This document shows, piece after piece, positions 11,859 to 27,228 of a DNA stretch of 64,000 nt. A model generated the notes under the pieces. The model saw only the letters and a list, made by a program, of their open reading frames with translations. It was not told the DNA's origin and searched no databases. A program made the translations under genes and the position numbers. Numbering within the stretch: position 1 is the first letter of the stretch; each line of letters opens with the position of its first letter. Origin of the DNA: Piromyces finnis (Eukaryota; Neocallimastigomycota; Neocallimastigomycetes; Neocallimastigales; Neocallimastigaceae); NCBI GenBank assembly GCA_002104945.1, contig MCFH01000002.1, positions 1,076,001-1,140,000 on the forward strand, given 5' to 3'.

Positions 11859-11985
11859 TGAAATAAAAATTATGTTATTGTAAAATTCAATAATCTAAAT
11901 ATTTAGATTATTATGTTATTTTAGGTTGCATTTTATTTCTGTTTTCTAGCTGTATATTATTTCTTTTATTTGAAAATTATAATTT

Positions 11986-14900
11986 TCAAACTTTGCTATA
12001 TTTAAATAAAAATGGACTTGGTCTAGAAATAACTGGCAAAATATCTATTTCTAATTTTGGTTCATTATATTTTAATATATCTTTTAAACTTGAAACCTTG
12101 GTCTATATCACATAAAATAAAATAATATTTTAGTAAATTTTTATAAATCAATTAATTTTTATAAAAATTTATAATGTTTTAAAAGAAAATATTTTTATTT
12201 ATTTCTACCTTTGGATATGGAACATCAATTATTTTATCAATAATTTTATTATATTTATCTCTAATAGAGATTTTTGGTTTTGCTTTAAATGATTTAATGG
12301 TAATAAACTAGTTATAATAATGTAGTAAAAGATTAGAATATATTATATTAATAATAATAATTTAATTTAATTTTAAAAATAATTTACCATGTCTTCTAAA
12401 TTTTTTATATCTTCCTCTTTGAACAAAGAAATATTTTGTTGTATGTTATATATAATGTTTTGTATAATAGGTCGTATATCTATATTGTGCTCTAATAGTT
12501 CAACTATATCTATTGCTGAAATAGTGGCAATATTTAATATATTTTGGTAATTTTTCATTTTTGACAGTAATAATTGATCATGTTCTAGTTTTTCTTCATG
12601 TATCTTGAATTCTTCATTTGATAATTCATTACTTTTACTAGTTTCAGAATCATTAATATCCAAATAATTTAATAGATCTTTTCTATCATAATTATTCATA
12701 CCAACTGAATTATTTTTTTGATGCTTTATTGTTTTATCACTATTTTTATGATTTTCTTCTATATCGTATTCATTAATATTATTTATATTACTTAATGCTT
12801 TGTAATTTTCATCCGTTTCTTCATTTTCATGTATCATTGTCATTTTCTCAAAATTGAAATGTTGTTTTTTTAGAGTCTTTTCATTCTTTGCATTTGAAAT
12901 ATCCATATATACATCATTATTAATATCATCTTGTTTCATTTTTATTAATAAATTGTTTTCAAGTTTATCTTTACTATTCTTCTTAACAAGTTCTAATTCT
13001 TCTTCTGGCTTTTTTAAAATAGATTTATGATTTGAAGTTCGAATATCTTTCTTTTCTTCATTTTTCTCAAATTGCTTAAAGAAATTATTAATCATAGGAC
13101 CATTTCTATTATAAACCATTTTCCCATCAAATGTTTTAACTAAATATTCTTTATAATTATATGTGGTAATAGCTGAATCAACTACAGCTTTATTTTCCTT
13201 TTCTGTTACATTTTGATTTTCTTTTTTATCTGTTTCAATTATTTTATTCATTTTTATAATATTACTCTTGAATGATTTTCTTTTCTCTTTAATCCTTATA
13301 ACATCTCGACTTGGGAAAGACATCATTTTTGCTTTGTTAATATTACTTTCTTTTTTCTTATTAAATACTGTTGAGATATTGGTTGATGAATTTACACTTT
13401 TTGATATTTTTCTTGATGTGCTTTTTTTTACCTTTCCTTCATAACTGAATATACTACTTTTTCCGTTTATACTTTTTTCAGATTTAAATAAACAATTTTT
13501 CTTTCTGTTTATACTCCTTTCAAAATTTATTAATGACATTGAATCATCAAAATTTTTAATATTATCATTACTTTCATTTTTAACATTATATCTTTTATAT
13601 TCTAATAATTTAATCATTGAAGTTATTAAATTAATATCAAATTGAATACCACTTGAAATAGCATTATACCAAAAGTCGTAATCATCAATTTTTGTTAATT
13701 TTTCCCATGGATGAATATAATTTTGCTTAGAATTAAAATAAATAATTAAAGTATTTTTATTATTAATATGATATTTATAATTTTTATGAATATTTAAAAC
13801 TTATACTTACTATTATATTTTTATAATTATATACAAGATCTTTAATATTTTCATTGATTCGTATGATATATCCACAACCTTTTAATATAAACCAATAAAT
13901 AATTATATATTTTTTCAAATGATTATTAAAAATTTAAAAATATAAAAGCTTATTTTTATTTTATTACTTACCACTAATTGGATATTTAAATATTTTATTC
14001 TTTGATATTATTGATATAGTTGTTTCAAAGTTTCCAATTACTTTAGGCAAAATTACTATTTTTGTTAATTTCTTTTCTTTTACATTCAAATGTAATTCAT
14101 TTGGCAAATATATATCTACATTATCTATTGCTTCATTTTCAAATTTTAAATCTAATGGCATATCACTTGAGTTATATATAGTAAAATTATATACTTTTGA
14201 ATTATTACATGGACATGGACCTTTTTTTAAAAAAAATTTTAGTATAAAATTAAGTATTAATTAATATTAGTATAAAATTAAGTATTTTTTAAAATAATAT
14301 AAAACATTATTCTATTTAATATATATAATAATGATTGAATAAATACCAATGTTAAAATCTTTTGGTGAAATGTCAATGTTAACCCTTCCTCCAATACCAA
14401 CCATATTTATTTCTTTATATGTTCTTCCTTTACATTCAATAATGTAATTTGAAGAAATTTTTGTATTTACTGATGGTTTAAAAAATAAATCTAAAGTTAT
14501 TTTTTCTTTAACTAATAATGAACCACTGCTCTGAGATATTAAAAAGTTTGGATTAATTCTAGATTGATATGCATTCCATTTTAATGGAACAATTCCATTA
14601 TTACAAAGTTCAATGGTTTCTTTATGTACTCTTCCTATTGCTCTAATTCCATAATCTATATATAATCTATTTATTGTGATCTCCGGGAAAGCAGATTTTC
14701 CACGAACAAATATACAATAATTACCAATATTTGTTTCCAAAGATATCGTTGTTCTTAAGTCGTAACTACTATTAGGTATCCATATAACATTAATAATATT
14801 CTCATCTTCTCCATCAATTACCCCCATTTTTCTTGATAATTTTAATGGATATGAATAACCAATACTATATGTTAAAGGATATTTTCCATAATTTCTTAGA

Positions 14901-17900
14901 ATTAAAGGTTTTACAATTTGAGAATTTGTAGGATTAATACCCATATCAATAAATTTAAATTCTTCTGGATTAAGAATACTCTCTTCACATAATCCATGAA
15001 TATCAATACAATATTCATCAGTTAATAAATCAGTATAAATAATTATTTTACTTTCAATTTTTCCAACTTCATTATTAATTAACGAGACCTTTACATCAGT
15101 AGATTCTCCAGCTTTAATTGAACCTTTGGAAGATGATAAACGAATCATAGATTTTAAATCTTTTTCTAAAATTACAAATGAAGTTTTCAATGTACCACAA
15201 TTCTTTATTTTTAAAACTTTGGATGGTTTCATGCTTTTTTCATAAATGCCATAATCTAAATCTTTCAAATTAAATTCTAATTTTACAGTTCCTGATGAAA
15301 ATTTTATTGGTATTTCATTAACAGAATATGGTGATTCAACTGTCATATTAATAGAAGCATTGTCTATGACAGTGGGTGTATAAGTAACAATTACTTCTTT
15401 CTCATTATATGGAGAAATAACTAGATTTTCAGGTGAGAAAGAAAAATCATTATTTTTATAATCAGTTGTAAACGAAATTGGATAGTTAACATCACCAATG
15501 TTCTTTAAAATTAACTTTTGTTCATAAGAATTACCAATAATACAATTTTCAAAAGAAAGATTTTGTTTCGAAAAAATTATTACAGATTCTTTTCCTGAAC
15601 CTTTTAATTCAATCTCCCAACTTTCGTTTTTTGAACTAACTATTAACTTTCCTGTTGGTGGGTTTTCTTCTTTTGGATAAAACATTAATTCAAGATTAAA
15701 TTTTTGGTTTGGATGAATTGAAATTCTGTTTATACGTTGAATTTTAGTTTATTATATATAAATTAATATTATTATAATATAATAAAACGAAAAATATAAG
15801 ATAATTTTTAATTTTATAACAAATTTATTAACAATTAATATACTATTATAGTATTTATTCAAATATTATATTTAATTATTAAATAGTGATATTTACCCTT
15901 TTTCTGGCCATTTCTTAGTCTTAAAAAAATTAATATTATTAACAAGGACAAATTTAGTCAAATGTAATATTGCTGTTCCTTCATTTGTTATAGGTAAATA
16001 GCTAATTATACTTTTTCCAATCATGCAATTTCCAAAGTCAAATGTTTTAAAATGTAAAAGTGAGGGTTTAGGGATACCACCACCACCATACATTCTTAAT
16101 CTAACCGGATTAGAACAGTTTGGTTGAAAATAAACTATAGATGATAAGAATGTAAAATCAGTAGGTTTAAATACAAACTCAATAGTTACTGATTGATTAA
16201 CTCTTAAAAATCCGTTATCAGGAATTGCTCTTAAAAATGGACAATCATGAATAATATTAAAACTGATAGATTGTTTTCCTACATTTGTAAACGTTCTTTT
16301 TATTGTTTCTTCATGTCCAATTGGTTGATGAAAGAAATTAAGGATTGAAGTATCATCACAAACAATACAAATTGATTTTGTTACTGCTGTTAATGAAATT
16401 TCATGTGTTTGCGAGTTTGGAATATCCGGTTTACATATTAATGTTCCTAAAAATGTATCATCTGATGATATGTTAATTTCAACTTCTATTTCCTTAGAAC
16501 TATATGAACCTAATTGAATTTGTGGTGGGTTTACTTTTAAGTATGGTTCTTGTTTTATATAGGATTGACTAGATATATTCTGTTGTGATATTAATTTATA
16601 AAAATGTTTTCTTCTTTTTAATTGAGATGAAAATTGAACCCTTAAATATTTTAACGCAAAAGTATTTACATTAACCGTATCATCAGCATGAAGTTTCTCT
16701 ACACTATTTGCATTAATTGAACTTAACATAGTATTCTTTTTTGACATATTTGCTTCTTCTTCTCCATTATTATCTGAATATAAAATAATATTTTGTAGCA
16801 TCCGCCAATAATCTCTTGCAGTCCAAGTTGGATCTTCATTATTTTTTTCTTTTTCTTGCATAACCATATTTCTTGCCCATGGTGATCTTGGATCATGGTT
16901 GGAATAATTATTTTTTAATGTAACATAAGAGGTTCCTATTTTTTGAATAACTTGGTGACCTAACGTCATCCATTCAAAATTAACATTACATGGAATTGTT
17001 CCATTATTTAAAATAGTAATTTTCTTTTTAAATGTAAAGTTATTTGCAATATCACCAAATTCAAGATCTCCTTTATGATTAATACTAATGGAACCAGCTT
17101 TTCCCTTAACTGGAATTTCCTTAAAATAATTAATTGATTTGATTCTAATAATATCTGAAGTAAGAATTGTTTTTCTTGCCCAATATCTTACTAACAATTC
17201 TATATAATTCCCTGGAAGAATATTTTCTGTAATACATGTTTTCCATGAATAAACATTATTTTTATTCTGTTTTCTGGTCGTATTTATAAATAATTTTTCT
17301 TCTAGAAACTCTTTCTGATTTTCCGGAGTACATATTGAAAAATCCTTACATAAAAAAATATTAATATAATAATTATAAATAAATAAATAAGTAAAAATAT
17401 TATAATAATAACTTTTTTATTTACATATTAAATTTAATATTAATGTTATAATAGTAACTTACAGAATCTGCTAGTTCAACACAAATTGGGATTGACACTA
17501 TTCCTCTATTAATAATATAGAAACTTTTTTCACATGAAGTATGAATTGGAATCATTCCAAAATTTATTTCTTCCTCTTCTGTTTCATTTTTATCTGGAAA
17601 GTATATATTTAAAACACCAATATCTCCTTTTCCAACAATCAATACATTAATTAAATGATTTTCCCAAAATATTTTTAAATTTGTTTTAAATACGCTTTCT
17701 GATTTTGGTGAAAATCGTATTATAATTGGAACACTTTCTCCAATATGAACAAAACCACTTTGAGGAGTAATAGTGTATTCATTGATAGTAATAGGTTGAA
17801 TAAAAAATTCTACACCAAATTTTCCTTCATTGGTTAAATAGAAAGTTGTTGTATATGTAGTGTTTATTGATATTACACCTAAATCATATGTTGGTATTTC

Positions 17901-20900
17901 ATTAGGACTATTTTTTAAAGTATTAAATATTAAATTATGATTTTCATCATATAATGATAATATAGGATAAGCAGCTCTTCCAACAATAGTTATATCTTTA
18001 AATTCATTTCCGTAATAAACTCTTATATTTTTTTTAATAGGGATAGCTAGAATTGGTGTATATTGTATAATAATATCAGTATTCTTTAATTTATCGCAAT
18101 ATCCATCTGGATTTACTATATTCAAACCAATTGATTTTAAATTATAAATCCATTTTTTCTCTTTTTCATAGTACGATCTTTTTAAAAGATTATCATCTGT
18201 ATAAGATGGTGCGGTTTCTGGTCTTTGATTTGTAATATTTATCTTCTCTGTTAACATAAAGCTTGAACTTGGTCTATTCTTTGTAATATAATTGTAATTG
18301 TTTTCTTTACTAGTAATTTTATTTTGAATTTCTAGTTTTTTAATTTCTTTAGTATATACGCTATAATCTCCATCAAGTGGTTCTGGTCTTACATGATAAG
18401 TAACACCCATATTCGATTTATTAGAAATTGGTAGCATATAAACAAATGTCTGATCTATTTTACATGTTCCCATATCAACAATATTAGATGGAAGATTAAT
18501 ATCAACATTATATTTTCCACCTGTTCCAGTTAATGGAATTTTAATATCTTTATATTCTAATGAAAAAATTAAATTATAATTGTACACATATATATCTCTT
18601 GGTCTAAAAATAATTATAATTCTTTTCTCTTCATTAACCTTTAGTTTTCCAGATGAATTACTAACATAAAAGACATTCTTGAATTTATCATCAATCTTTA
18701 TTTCTTTCTCATTTTCTTTTGAATTAAATGAATATCTAATTTCATTAATATTAAGTTTAATCTCGTATTTTAATATTGTATTTCCTTCGTTCTTTATAGT
18801 AAACTTCTTTTTCGTATTCTTATTAATTAAGCATGTTCCAAAATTTATCGAATCATAAACTGTTTCAGGATAAATTGAAAATTTAGGAATACCAACTTTA
18901 GCTTTCAACCTAAAATTTAAACTTTCCTTTTCGTCATCAATAAGTATCAAAAAGGCACTTACATTTAAAGTTTCAACAATATTTGGATCATAAATCAATT
19001 TTATTGGAGTTATTGAATTTGCATATGCAACAATATATCCATTTTCATTCTCACAGCAAGGATCTACCTTAATTTTTGGGTGATAACATTTCAATTTTAA
19101 TAATATATCAGGTTCTCCATGATTTTGAATATTTATTGTTGCTTTATTAGGATAACCTAAAAATGATATACCAAAATCAACAATATCCTTATCTGCAGTT
19201 AATTCAGGATAATTTCCCTTTCCAAAAAGATAAACATATGAATACTCTATTAAATTGGAACCTGGTATATATGACGAAATTTTAATTTTTCCTTTATATT
19301 GAATTACTTCCTTAGGTGTAAATCCAATTCTAAGAGTTTTTTCTTCACCAATTCCAATTATTCCTTGCTCTTCATTTACAGAGAAAATGATATTATCATC
19401 AAGTTCTATATAAAAATTTAAATTCATTAAACTGTAATTTTTAAGAACAATATATTTGAATGATGTTTTCCCGATTATATTTGATAAAAAATTTAAATCT
19501 GTATTTGAGCATTGTAAATGTGATCCACTACTTATACCACTAATTTCTATTGATGAATAACCTATGTTTTCTGTATATAAATTTAATAATGATCTATAGT
19601 GATAATTTGGTAAAGATGGATTGAAAAATATCTCAATATCTTGAGTATATCCAGGCTTTAATCTTCCTTTTTCTGGAAAAAAAGTAAAAGGACATAAGTT
19701 ATTAGATAATTTTTCAATATCATTTTTAAATAAGATACCAGTATTATTATCATCCAATAATTTATTATCATCTTCCTCTATTTCATCATCATCTTCTTCT
19801 TCAAAACTATTAAGTATTTCTATATTTTCATTCTTAATAATAGAATAATAAGTTCGATCAAACTTCAAATGCCAATTTAATTTTTCAGAACCTTTATTCA
19901 TAAATTCAATTTTAATACTCTGATTATTTAATTAATGAATGAATGAATTAATTAATGTATAAAATATAAAAACATATTATTTTATATAATAAGTATTTCA
20001 TAAATACCTTTTTATTTTGAAATGGTACGATGCCGAAATCATAATTTCTTATCTTAAAGTTCAATATTGGTTGGATTGAACCATAAATTTTATATACATT
20101 TTCTTGAGAACTCATATTTTCCCAATTTGAAATAATTTTTATTTCTGAACTAAATTTCCCCTAAATTAAATAGAAATTATTTAATATTTAATAATAATTT
20201 AAAAAAATATATATATATATTTATTTTTTTTTTGATTAATTTACAATTCTTTTTGGTGATATTGATAGTTGAATATTTATTTTTTGATTTGGTTTTAAAG
20301 TTAATGGAAACAATGGTGCTCTTTTAATTATCTCAAAAGGAACACTTTTATTGGCATTATTATCATTTTGTGATGTCATAGTATCTGGTAAAAGTTTTTC
20401 ATAATTTATAATAGAATATTGTTCTTTAACTTTATATTTTAAAATTGTTTCATCCATATCATATTCAATATCATTTATATATTTATATGTAAAATTATTA
20501 TCCAAATTGTCATTCCAATTTATTACATTGTCATTTGGGTTTTCAGCTTCAATTTCACATTCATAAATATTAGCATCATCAATGCATTTCATAATGTTTA
20601 TTTCATTTATTATAAAATCAAGAGTTCCATTATTTTGCAAACAAAAAGATTTAATTAATTTATCTGTATACTGAAGATACCCAAAATCTAAAATACTACT
20701 ATCTATTATATAATGATTTGTATTTATATTGTAGACCATTTTTGGTTGGAATACCTTAAATTTTATATCACAAATACCATAATTTCCAAAAATAGGTAAA
20801 CTTTGAAATGAATTAACCTCTGAATTATATATTAATGATTGATATTGAGGCCCAATTTTTCTATATAAATATTTTATTGGAATAATAAAGCGTTCATTTG

Positions 20901-23900
20901 GTTCTAATTCTTTAATATTATTTCCAATAAGAGAAAAAGGATACGGTGCAAATGATAGTATATTATATTTATCGTGATTATTATTAATAATTTTTATTGA
21001 TTTTTCTAATACATTACCATCTGATATGGATCCAAAGTCTAATCCTTCATCTATAACTGTTACACTAGAAGGTTTCGTATATCCTTTCAATACTATTATC
21101 TTCGTAAATTCCATATTCTGTATATCTTTTAGGTCTTTAGATCCAATATTAATATTATCAGTTAAAGATGTATAATATTCAATAAAAAAACCTACATTTA
21201 AATTTCTAATATTTAACAATGAATAACTTATTTCAACTTCTGATACTTCAAATGGTTTCAATAGTAGGGTTTTTAGATTTTGAGTAAATTGACATTTTCT
21301 TTCTTTTGTTTCTTTCATTTCTTCAAGTATACGTTTATTTAAATATGGGTTTTTGTATATAATTTTTTCCAATTTTGAATCTGTTTTTTTTAGATATACA
21401 TTACATCTTATACTATTTGTTGACTTATTTCTAAGAATAAATTTCCTTGAAAATACCGTCTCATCAGAGTATAAAGAGTATTTAATTCCAGATATTTTTT
21501 TTCTAATTCCTATATTGATCTCATTATTAATAGTACCTTCAATTGCTACGGACAATGAACCATGATTAATAGAATCATCAAAAATAGTTATTACTCCGAA
21601 AAATATTAATTCATCTTCTACAAAGTTTCTATCTTCTATCAAATCTAAATTTATTGTTACAGGAATATCAACATTTTTATTTGCGTCAATATTTCCTTCT
21701 GATGGCATTAATATAATAAATGGATGAGATATTGCAATATGGTATTTTTGTTGTACATTAGTCTTATTAAAAAGAGTGATATATTTTATATTATTGTTTT
21801 TATAGGTTTCGTTATAATTAATATTTATTTTAAATATTTTTATTTCAAAGATATCTGATTTACTTTTAAATAAATCTATATTATCAGTTGCTTTAATTGA
21901 ATTTTTATTTAATTGCTTGAATTTATTAAATAACTGGGTATTATATTTTTCTTTATAAAAGGAAAGATATTTATTAAAATTTATATCGTTATTAACAAAC
22001 AATTCATTATCATATACAGAACCATAAACAAAATAATTATTCAATTTTATTGAATTGTTTTTATCGACTTTTAAATAAATGGGAATTTTATATATTCCAG
22101 ATAAATTGCTACAAAAAATAATACTGATAATGATTGTATCCTTTCGTTTAAATTTTATTTTTATACCATTATAATTTTTATCTTCATATTCCTTAAACTC
22201 TATGTATGATGTTTTGTTTTTTATACTTAAATTAAAAGGATTGTTTGAGTTTGGCATATATAATATACAATTAACTTGTTTATTTGTCATATTAATTAAT
22301 GGAACATCTATTACGGATACTTCATTAACTTTTATGTTAGGGAAATAAATTTCTTTATATACTGGAAATATCATAGAAGGACCAGAAAACGAAATGACAT
22401 CAATAATTTTTGTATTTGTAAATGGACAAGTTATATAAATATATTCATGTCTTTCTCCGGAATAATATGATATAAATTTTATCTTTAACTTTTTTTTTTC
22501 TAAAGGATTTAAAATTATTTCTTTGTTTTCATTAATAATTATTTCGTTGGTTGACGCCTCCATTAATATTGGTATTTTATTGTATTTGTCAATATTTTCT
22601 ATAACAAGAGTTTTTGTTATTTCATTACTATATATATCTGTAGGGCCAAAATCTAATTTATTTTTGTATATTTTTATTGATTCATCACAAATACCACATA
22701 AATCAATTCTTAAAATTTCACCACTACTAGTTACTACTAATATTTGATTAGTTAATCTTTTACCTATATCTTTTTTAGTAGGTAAGAATTTACCAATATA
22801 CATTTTCTTTTCATTTGAGCATAATTCATCAGATTCAAAAGGAAATATAAACCTATTAGAATTAGAATTGTCTTTCAATAATAATGAAACTGATATAGTT
22901 GTAGATGTTAAGTTTGTAACATAAAATGAAAAATTTCTACTATAACCATTTGGACAATAACCAATATTAATTTTATTTATTGATAGTTTAATTGAAGGAT
23001 AATTGATTGCATATAATGAAATTCTTTCTAATGAATATCCGTTTAAAGAACGTACTTTTAAATATCCAAATATTTCAGGTTTTATACATGATAAATAAGG
23101 TTGAGGCTTAAAGCGGATTTTAACTAACAAGTAGTTATTTTTTGGTATAAGTCCAAATGATGGTTTAACTTCAAAATATTCTGGTGGATATACTTGAATT
23201 CTAAAATAGGTATCCTTTATTCTTGATGAGTTATGCAAAAACAAATCTCTTGTTAAAGGATATTTATTTAATACTAAAACAGGATATTTTAAATTAAAAG
23301 ATAAAGTTGAAATATATGGAGAATCAACATTACTTTTAAATGAGATGTTATTTATATTATCTATATATTTTTGAAGAGAATTTGATTGTGTTGGATTTTC
23401 AGAATCATTATTTGGAATATCTTATTAATAATAATTAAAAATAGATAATATATTTTAAGCAAAAATATCATATTATAAATTAAAAAATAAAATTAATAAA
23501 AAGATGTTATTAAAAATTATTAATTATATAAAATAATTAAAATTTATATTAATTCTAACATTTTATTATTTCTTTTGATTCTATTAAATTAGATATTTCC
23601 TTTTCTGGATATGGGATATCAATATTTGATTTAAGAATTTTAATAATGTTATCTTTTGTTAATGGAGTTTTATTTTTTTGATATATTTCAATACTTTCAA
23701 ACCCTTGTATTTTTGATTTTTCTAACAAATATTTCATTCTATAATATATATATCCTTCTTTTATCTGTTCAATAGGAATTCTTAGTAATACATTATCTGG
23801 AACAATTGGATACCAAACTGACCAAAAAACATTTAATTTTTCAAATAAAATTTTGTCTATTATATCACTTGTTTCACTTTCTTTATTGTTTTCATTTTCA

Positions 23901-24868
23901 ATTTTATTTTCTATTTTATTTGAAAAATCCTGCTTTTTTGATATATTGTTATATATATTTAATTCATATTCTTTAGACATTTCATTTATTTTTTCTCGAA
24001 ATTGATATTCTACTCTCATTCTTCCTTTATTTGTTCTTGGATAATATTTATTAATAATATTTAGCGCTTCTATTTGTAATAGTTTATTAGACGAAGAATT
24101 CAGAATTGAAGATAATAATAAATCAAAATATCTCATAAAATTATCGTTTAAGCAAGGTGATTTATTTATAAATACACCAATTGATCTTAAAGAATAAATC
24201 ATTTCTGTTATATCAAATCCTTTTTCATATAATCTGCTGTCTGAAAAATAGTTTATATCATTTATAATTTCGGTACTTAAAACACTTGGGTATAAAGATT
24301 GAAATCGAGAAAGTAATTTATTGAATAATCTCTCGATTATTCTTTTTGAGTTATTTAAATCACTGACTATTGGTAATATTTTTCCTATTAATTCAGATGC
24401 ATAACACCGATTTATCTTTATCTATATATATAGCATGTAAATATTAAAAAAAATAAAAGTACCATTATTAAATATAAAAACATAATAGATAAAATGGATA
24501 TTATTTACAATTTTAAAATACCTCATCAGATATCACTATATTTCCTAATTTAATTATTAATTTTTCTACATTTGCATTATTCGGTGTTAAGAATTTTGTA
24601 AAACATGGTATTGATAATAAACATTTTAAAGTATATAATCGTATAAATGACTCTTCATTTGATAATTGCTGTACTATATTATTCCATATATCATTATATA
24701 AAAATGAGTATAATACATTCTAAGTATGATAAATATGAGATTTTTATGTTAATTATTATATTACTTATTATAAATATTATATTTAAAAAAATTAATTACA
24801 TAATCTTCAAGAAGAAATTCTATATCTTTTCTTATCCTTTTAATTTCATTATAATTATTTGGTATCAT
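11986..24868 (-). CDS. Giant axonemal ASH/MSP-domain protein of the HYDIN/CFAP47 class, about 3870 aa
   Basis: A single gene: 13 exons join in frame at every junction (24868-24800, 24719-24522, 24421-23560, 23420-20245, 20160-20008, 19919-17463, 17344-15897, 15725-14347, 14220-13972, 13878-13811, 13725-12388, 12307-12209, 12102-11986; stop TGA). Residues 1 to about 376 are helical and HEAT/armadillo-like. About 377-3350 is a long chain of Ig-like ASH/MSP domains with the recurring pattern [hydrophobic]-DFG-x(3-8)-hydrophobic-x-NxG and FxP (IDFGISFLGYPNKATI; INFGTCLINKNTKKKFTI; LDYGIYEKSMKP). The last about 510 residues include HPWEKLTKIDDYDFWYNAI and a Lys/Asn-rich disordered stretch. Proteins of this class sit on the central pair of motile flagella. 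I cannot decide between HYDIN, CFAP47 and a relative; no calponin-homology domain was noticed. Confidence 0.88.
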
Positions 24869-25453
24869 TTTTTAACAAAAAATTATATAATTACAAACAA
24901 AAGAAAATATAATAATGATATTATAATAATAGTTATATATATAAATTATTGATAATAATAGATTTATTGTAAATTTAAATATGGTATATTAAAATATTAT
25001 TATTAACAATTTATATTATATAATTATTATTATAATTGTATTATTTATAAAATATAACATTTATATAAAAAAGATATAAGTATTTTATCTATATTTTGTT
25101 CTGCTGCGTAATATGATCATAAAATTAACTTAAAACCCTTTTCTATTAAATTCATAATTAAAAAACATAAACCTTAATGATAAAAAAATCATATTTTCTA
25201 ATATTTTTTTATGAATAAATTATAATATATAAAATTCGGAGTTTTAAGAATATTTTAATTATTTAATTTTTAAAAATCGAATTTTCAAAAATTGAATTTG
25301 TATAGTATAATACATTAATGTAATATATTACATTACATTTTAACATTTTTATTTTAGATATTTAAAATTATTATCGCCAATCATAATTTTTAATTTTCTT
25401 TTCAATTTAAAAGTAAAAATTGTTGTTTTTTAAATTATTAAAATAATATAAAA
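24869..25453. other. Divergent promoter region
   Basis: 585 bp of A/T-rich DNA between the giant ASH gene (minus) and CSL4 (plus). Both promoters must lie here. No specific motif can be told from the background. Confidence 0.4.
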
Positions 25454-26780
25454 ATGAGTACTAAAATTGTAACGCCAGGAAAAAAGTTGGGAACTATACA
25501 TGAATATGAAATTGGTCCAGGAACTTATATAAAAAACAATTATATTTACGCTTCAACTGTTGGAGAAATATATATAATAAATGATTCTAATAAAAAAGTA
25601 TATATTAATATAAAATAAATTTGAAATGCAAAAATCCTTAAAAAATAACAAATTATGAAATAGTAATACTTAGCCTTTTGATATTTCATTAAAAATTTTT
25701 CTAATTCAAATTATTATTATATTTAATAACAATAATAAAAAATATATAATAAAAATCCAAAATAATAGCTTCCATGCATTTCTGTTGTTAAAGATAAAGA
25801 ACAATCAGTAATACCAGAAGTTGATAGCATGTGAGTGATTTTTTGAATCTAAATTAATTTAATAGAAATTCTTAAAATATATTTAATTTTCAGCGTAATT
25901 TGGTTTAAATTTGAATTATAAGAAAGCATATAAATAAAAACAGATTGAAATAAATTTGAAATCATTTCAATCTGAAATCTGTATTACATAGAATTGTATA
26001 AAATATTAAATAATTATATTCTTGTTAATTTTATATTTATGTTGATATAGTGTTACAGGAAAAATCATTCGTGTTAATCCAAAAATGGCAACTTTAGCAA
26101 TTATGGTTGTTGGGAATAAACCTTGTAAAGATGATTTTCAAGGAATTATAAGGTAGAATGTCAAATTTATCATTATTAATACATATATTAAGATAAAAAA
26201 TTTTATATAAATATATAATTATTCAATATATATATATTTAAATATCAACGAAATAGAGTTCAAGATGTTCGCTCAACTGAAAAAGATAAGGTTCAAATAT
26301 ATAATTCATTCCGCCCAGGAGATATTGTAAGAGCCAGAGTTATATCTCTTGGTGATAGACATTCATACTATTTAACTACAGCAGAAAATGAACTTGGTGT
26401 AATTTTTGCCCAATCTATCTCAGGTAATATATACACAAAAAATATAAATATTAAGATTTTTTAATAAGTACTAATATTGTAATAATTATTTAATAAATTT
26501 AAATTCTTTCAATCAAAATATTTTAAACTTTTAGGAGAAACTATGGTAAATTATTAAATAAAATTATACGTAATGTTATAACTTTAATTATAATACTAAA
26601 TTTTATTTTATTTAAATTTATGAAAGATACCAATTTCATGGCAACAAATGATGTGTCCAAAAACAAAGGTAAATTATTAATGTTTTATATTAATTAAAAG
26701 TTTTAAAATAACTTTTTATTTTTTCTTACCATTAATTTGTATAGGTTATGGAATATAGAAAATGTGCTAAACCAAATTAA
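25454..26780 (+). CDS. CSL4: Exosome complex cap subunit CSL4 (EXOSC1), 187 aa
   Basis: Cap subunit of the nuclear/cytoplasmic RNA exosome, the 3'-5' RNA decay and processing machine. Seven exons in frame: 25454-25597, 25769-25830, 26051-26152, 26257-26423, 26535-26545, 26627-26668 and 26745-26780. The N-terminal domain begins VTPGKKLG with [14 protein letters not shown]. The S1 RNA-binding domain follows ([15 protein letters not shown]). The strongest family segment is [20 protein letters not shown] with ARVISLGD and [13 protein letters not shown], ending in the zinc-ribbon-derived region [13 protein letters not shown]. Length matches human EXOSC1 (about 195 aa). Exon 5 is a micro-exon of 11 nt; leaving it out would shift the frame. 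Confidence 0.95.
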
Positions 26781-27228
26781 TCTTCTTTAAAATAAAATAT
26801 CAATGTACATAAATTAATGGGAAAATAATAATATCATTTATTTAAATTAAATTAGCTCAATCGCCTTTATAGAATAAATTATTGTATTAATATTAGTAAA
26901 ACTATATTATTTATGCTTTTTCTATTAATTATTATATACATAAAAAAATTTTTAATAAGAAGAATTAATAAATTGATCTCCCAAAATTAATTATCATGTT
27001 TATGTCTTCCAACATTAAATTTTAACTATCATTGAATTAATAAATTAATGTATTATACATAAAATTTTTAACTTTCTATTAGAAAATGAAAAAGTTATTA
27101 AAATTTTAATAAAAAATGTTTATATTAAAACGTTTTTTTATTTAAATTAAAGTGTCTTTATTTTTGTTTTCTGTTATTTTTTAGTTAATTTATGAGAATA
27201 CATATTTAATAAATAATTGTTATAAAAA
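26781..27228. other. Intergenic A/T region
   Basis: About 450 bp between tandem genes, holding the CSL4 3' UTR and the next promoter. No distinct signal. Confidence 0.4.

Noticed and set aside
11889-11912. 24-bp perfect palindrome AATAATCTAAAT/ATTTAGATTATT, and a 22-bp one at 11969-11990 overlapping the stop of the giant gene
   Set aside because: Arms of 11-12 bp made of A/T are expected a few times by chance in 64 kb of this composition; no further support as terminators.
12373-24202. Large minus-strand frames as separate genes
   Set aside because: Splice sites and codon phase link them into one 13-exon gene; none has its own plausible start context.
24647-24952. Plus-strand 101-codon hydrophobic frame
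   Set aside because: Antisense to exons 1-2 of the giant ASH gene; Ile/Tyr-rich composition typical of A/T noise.
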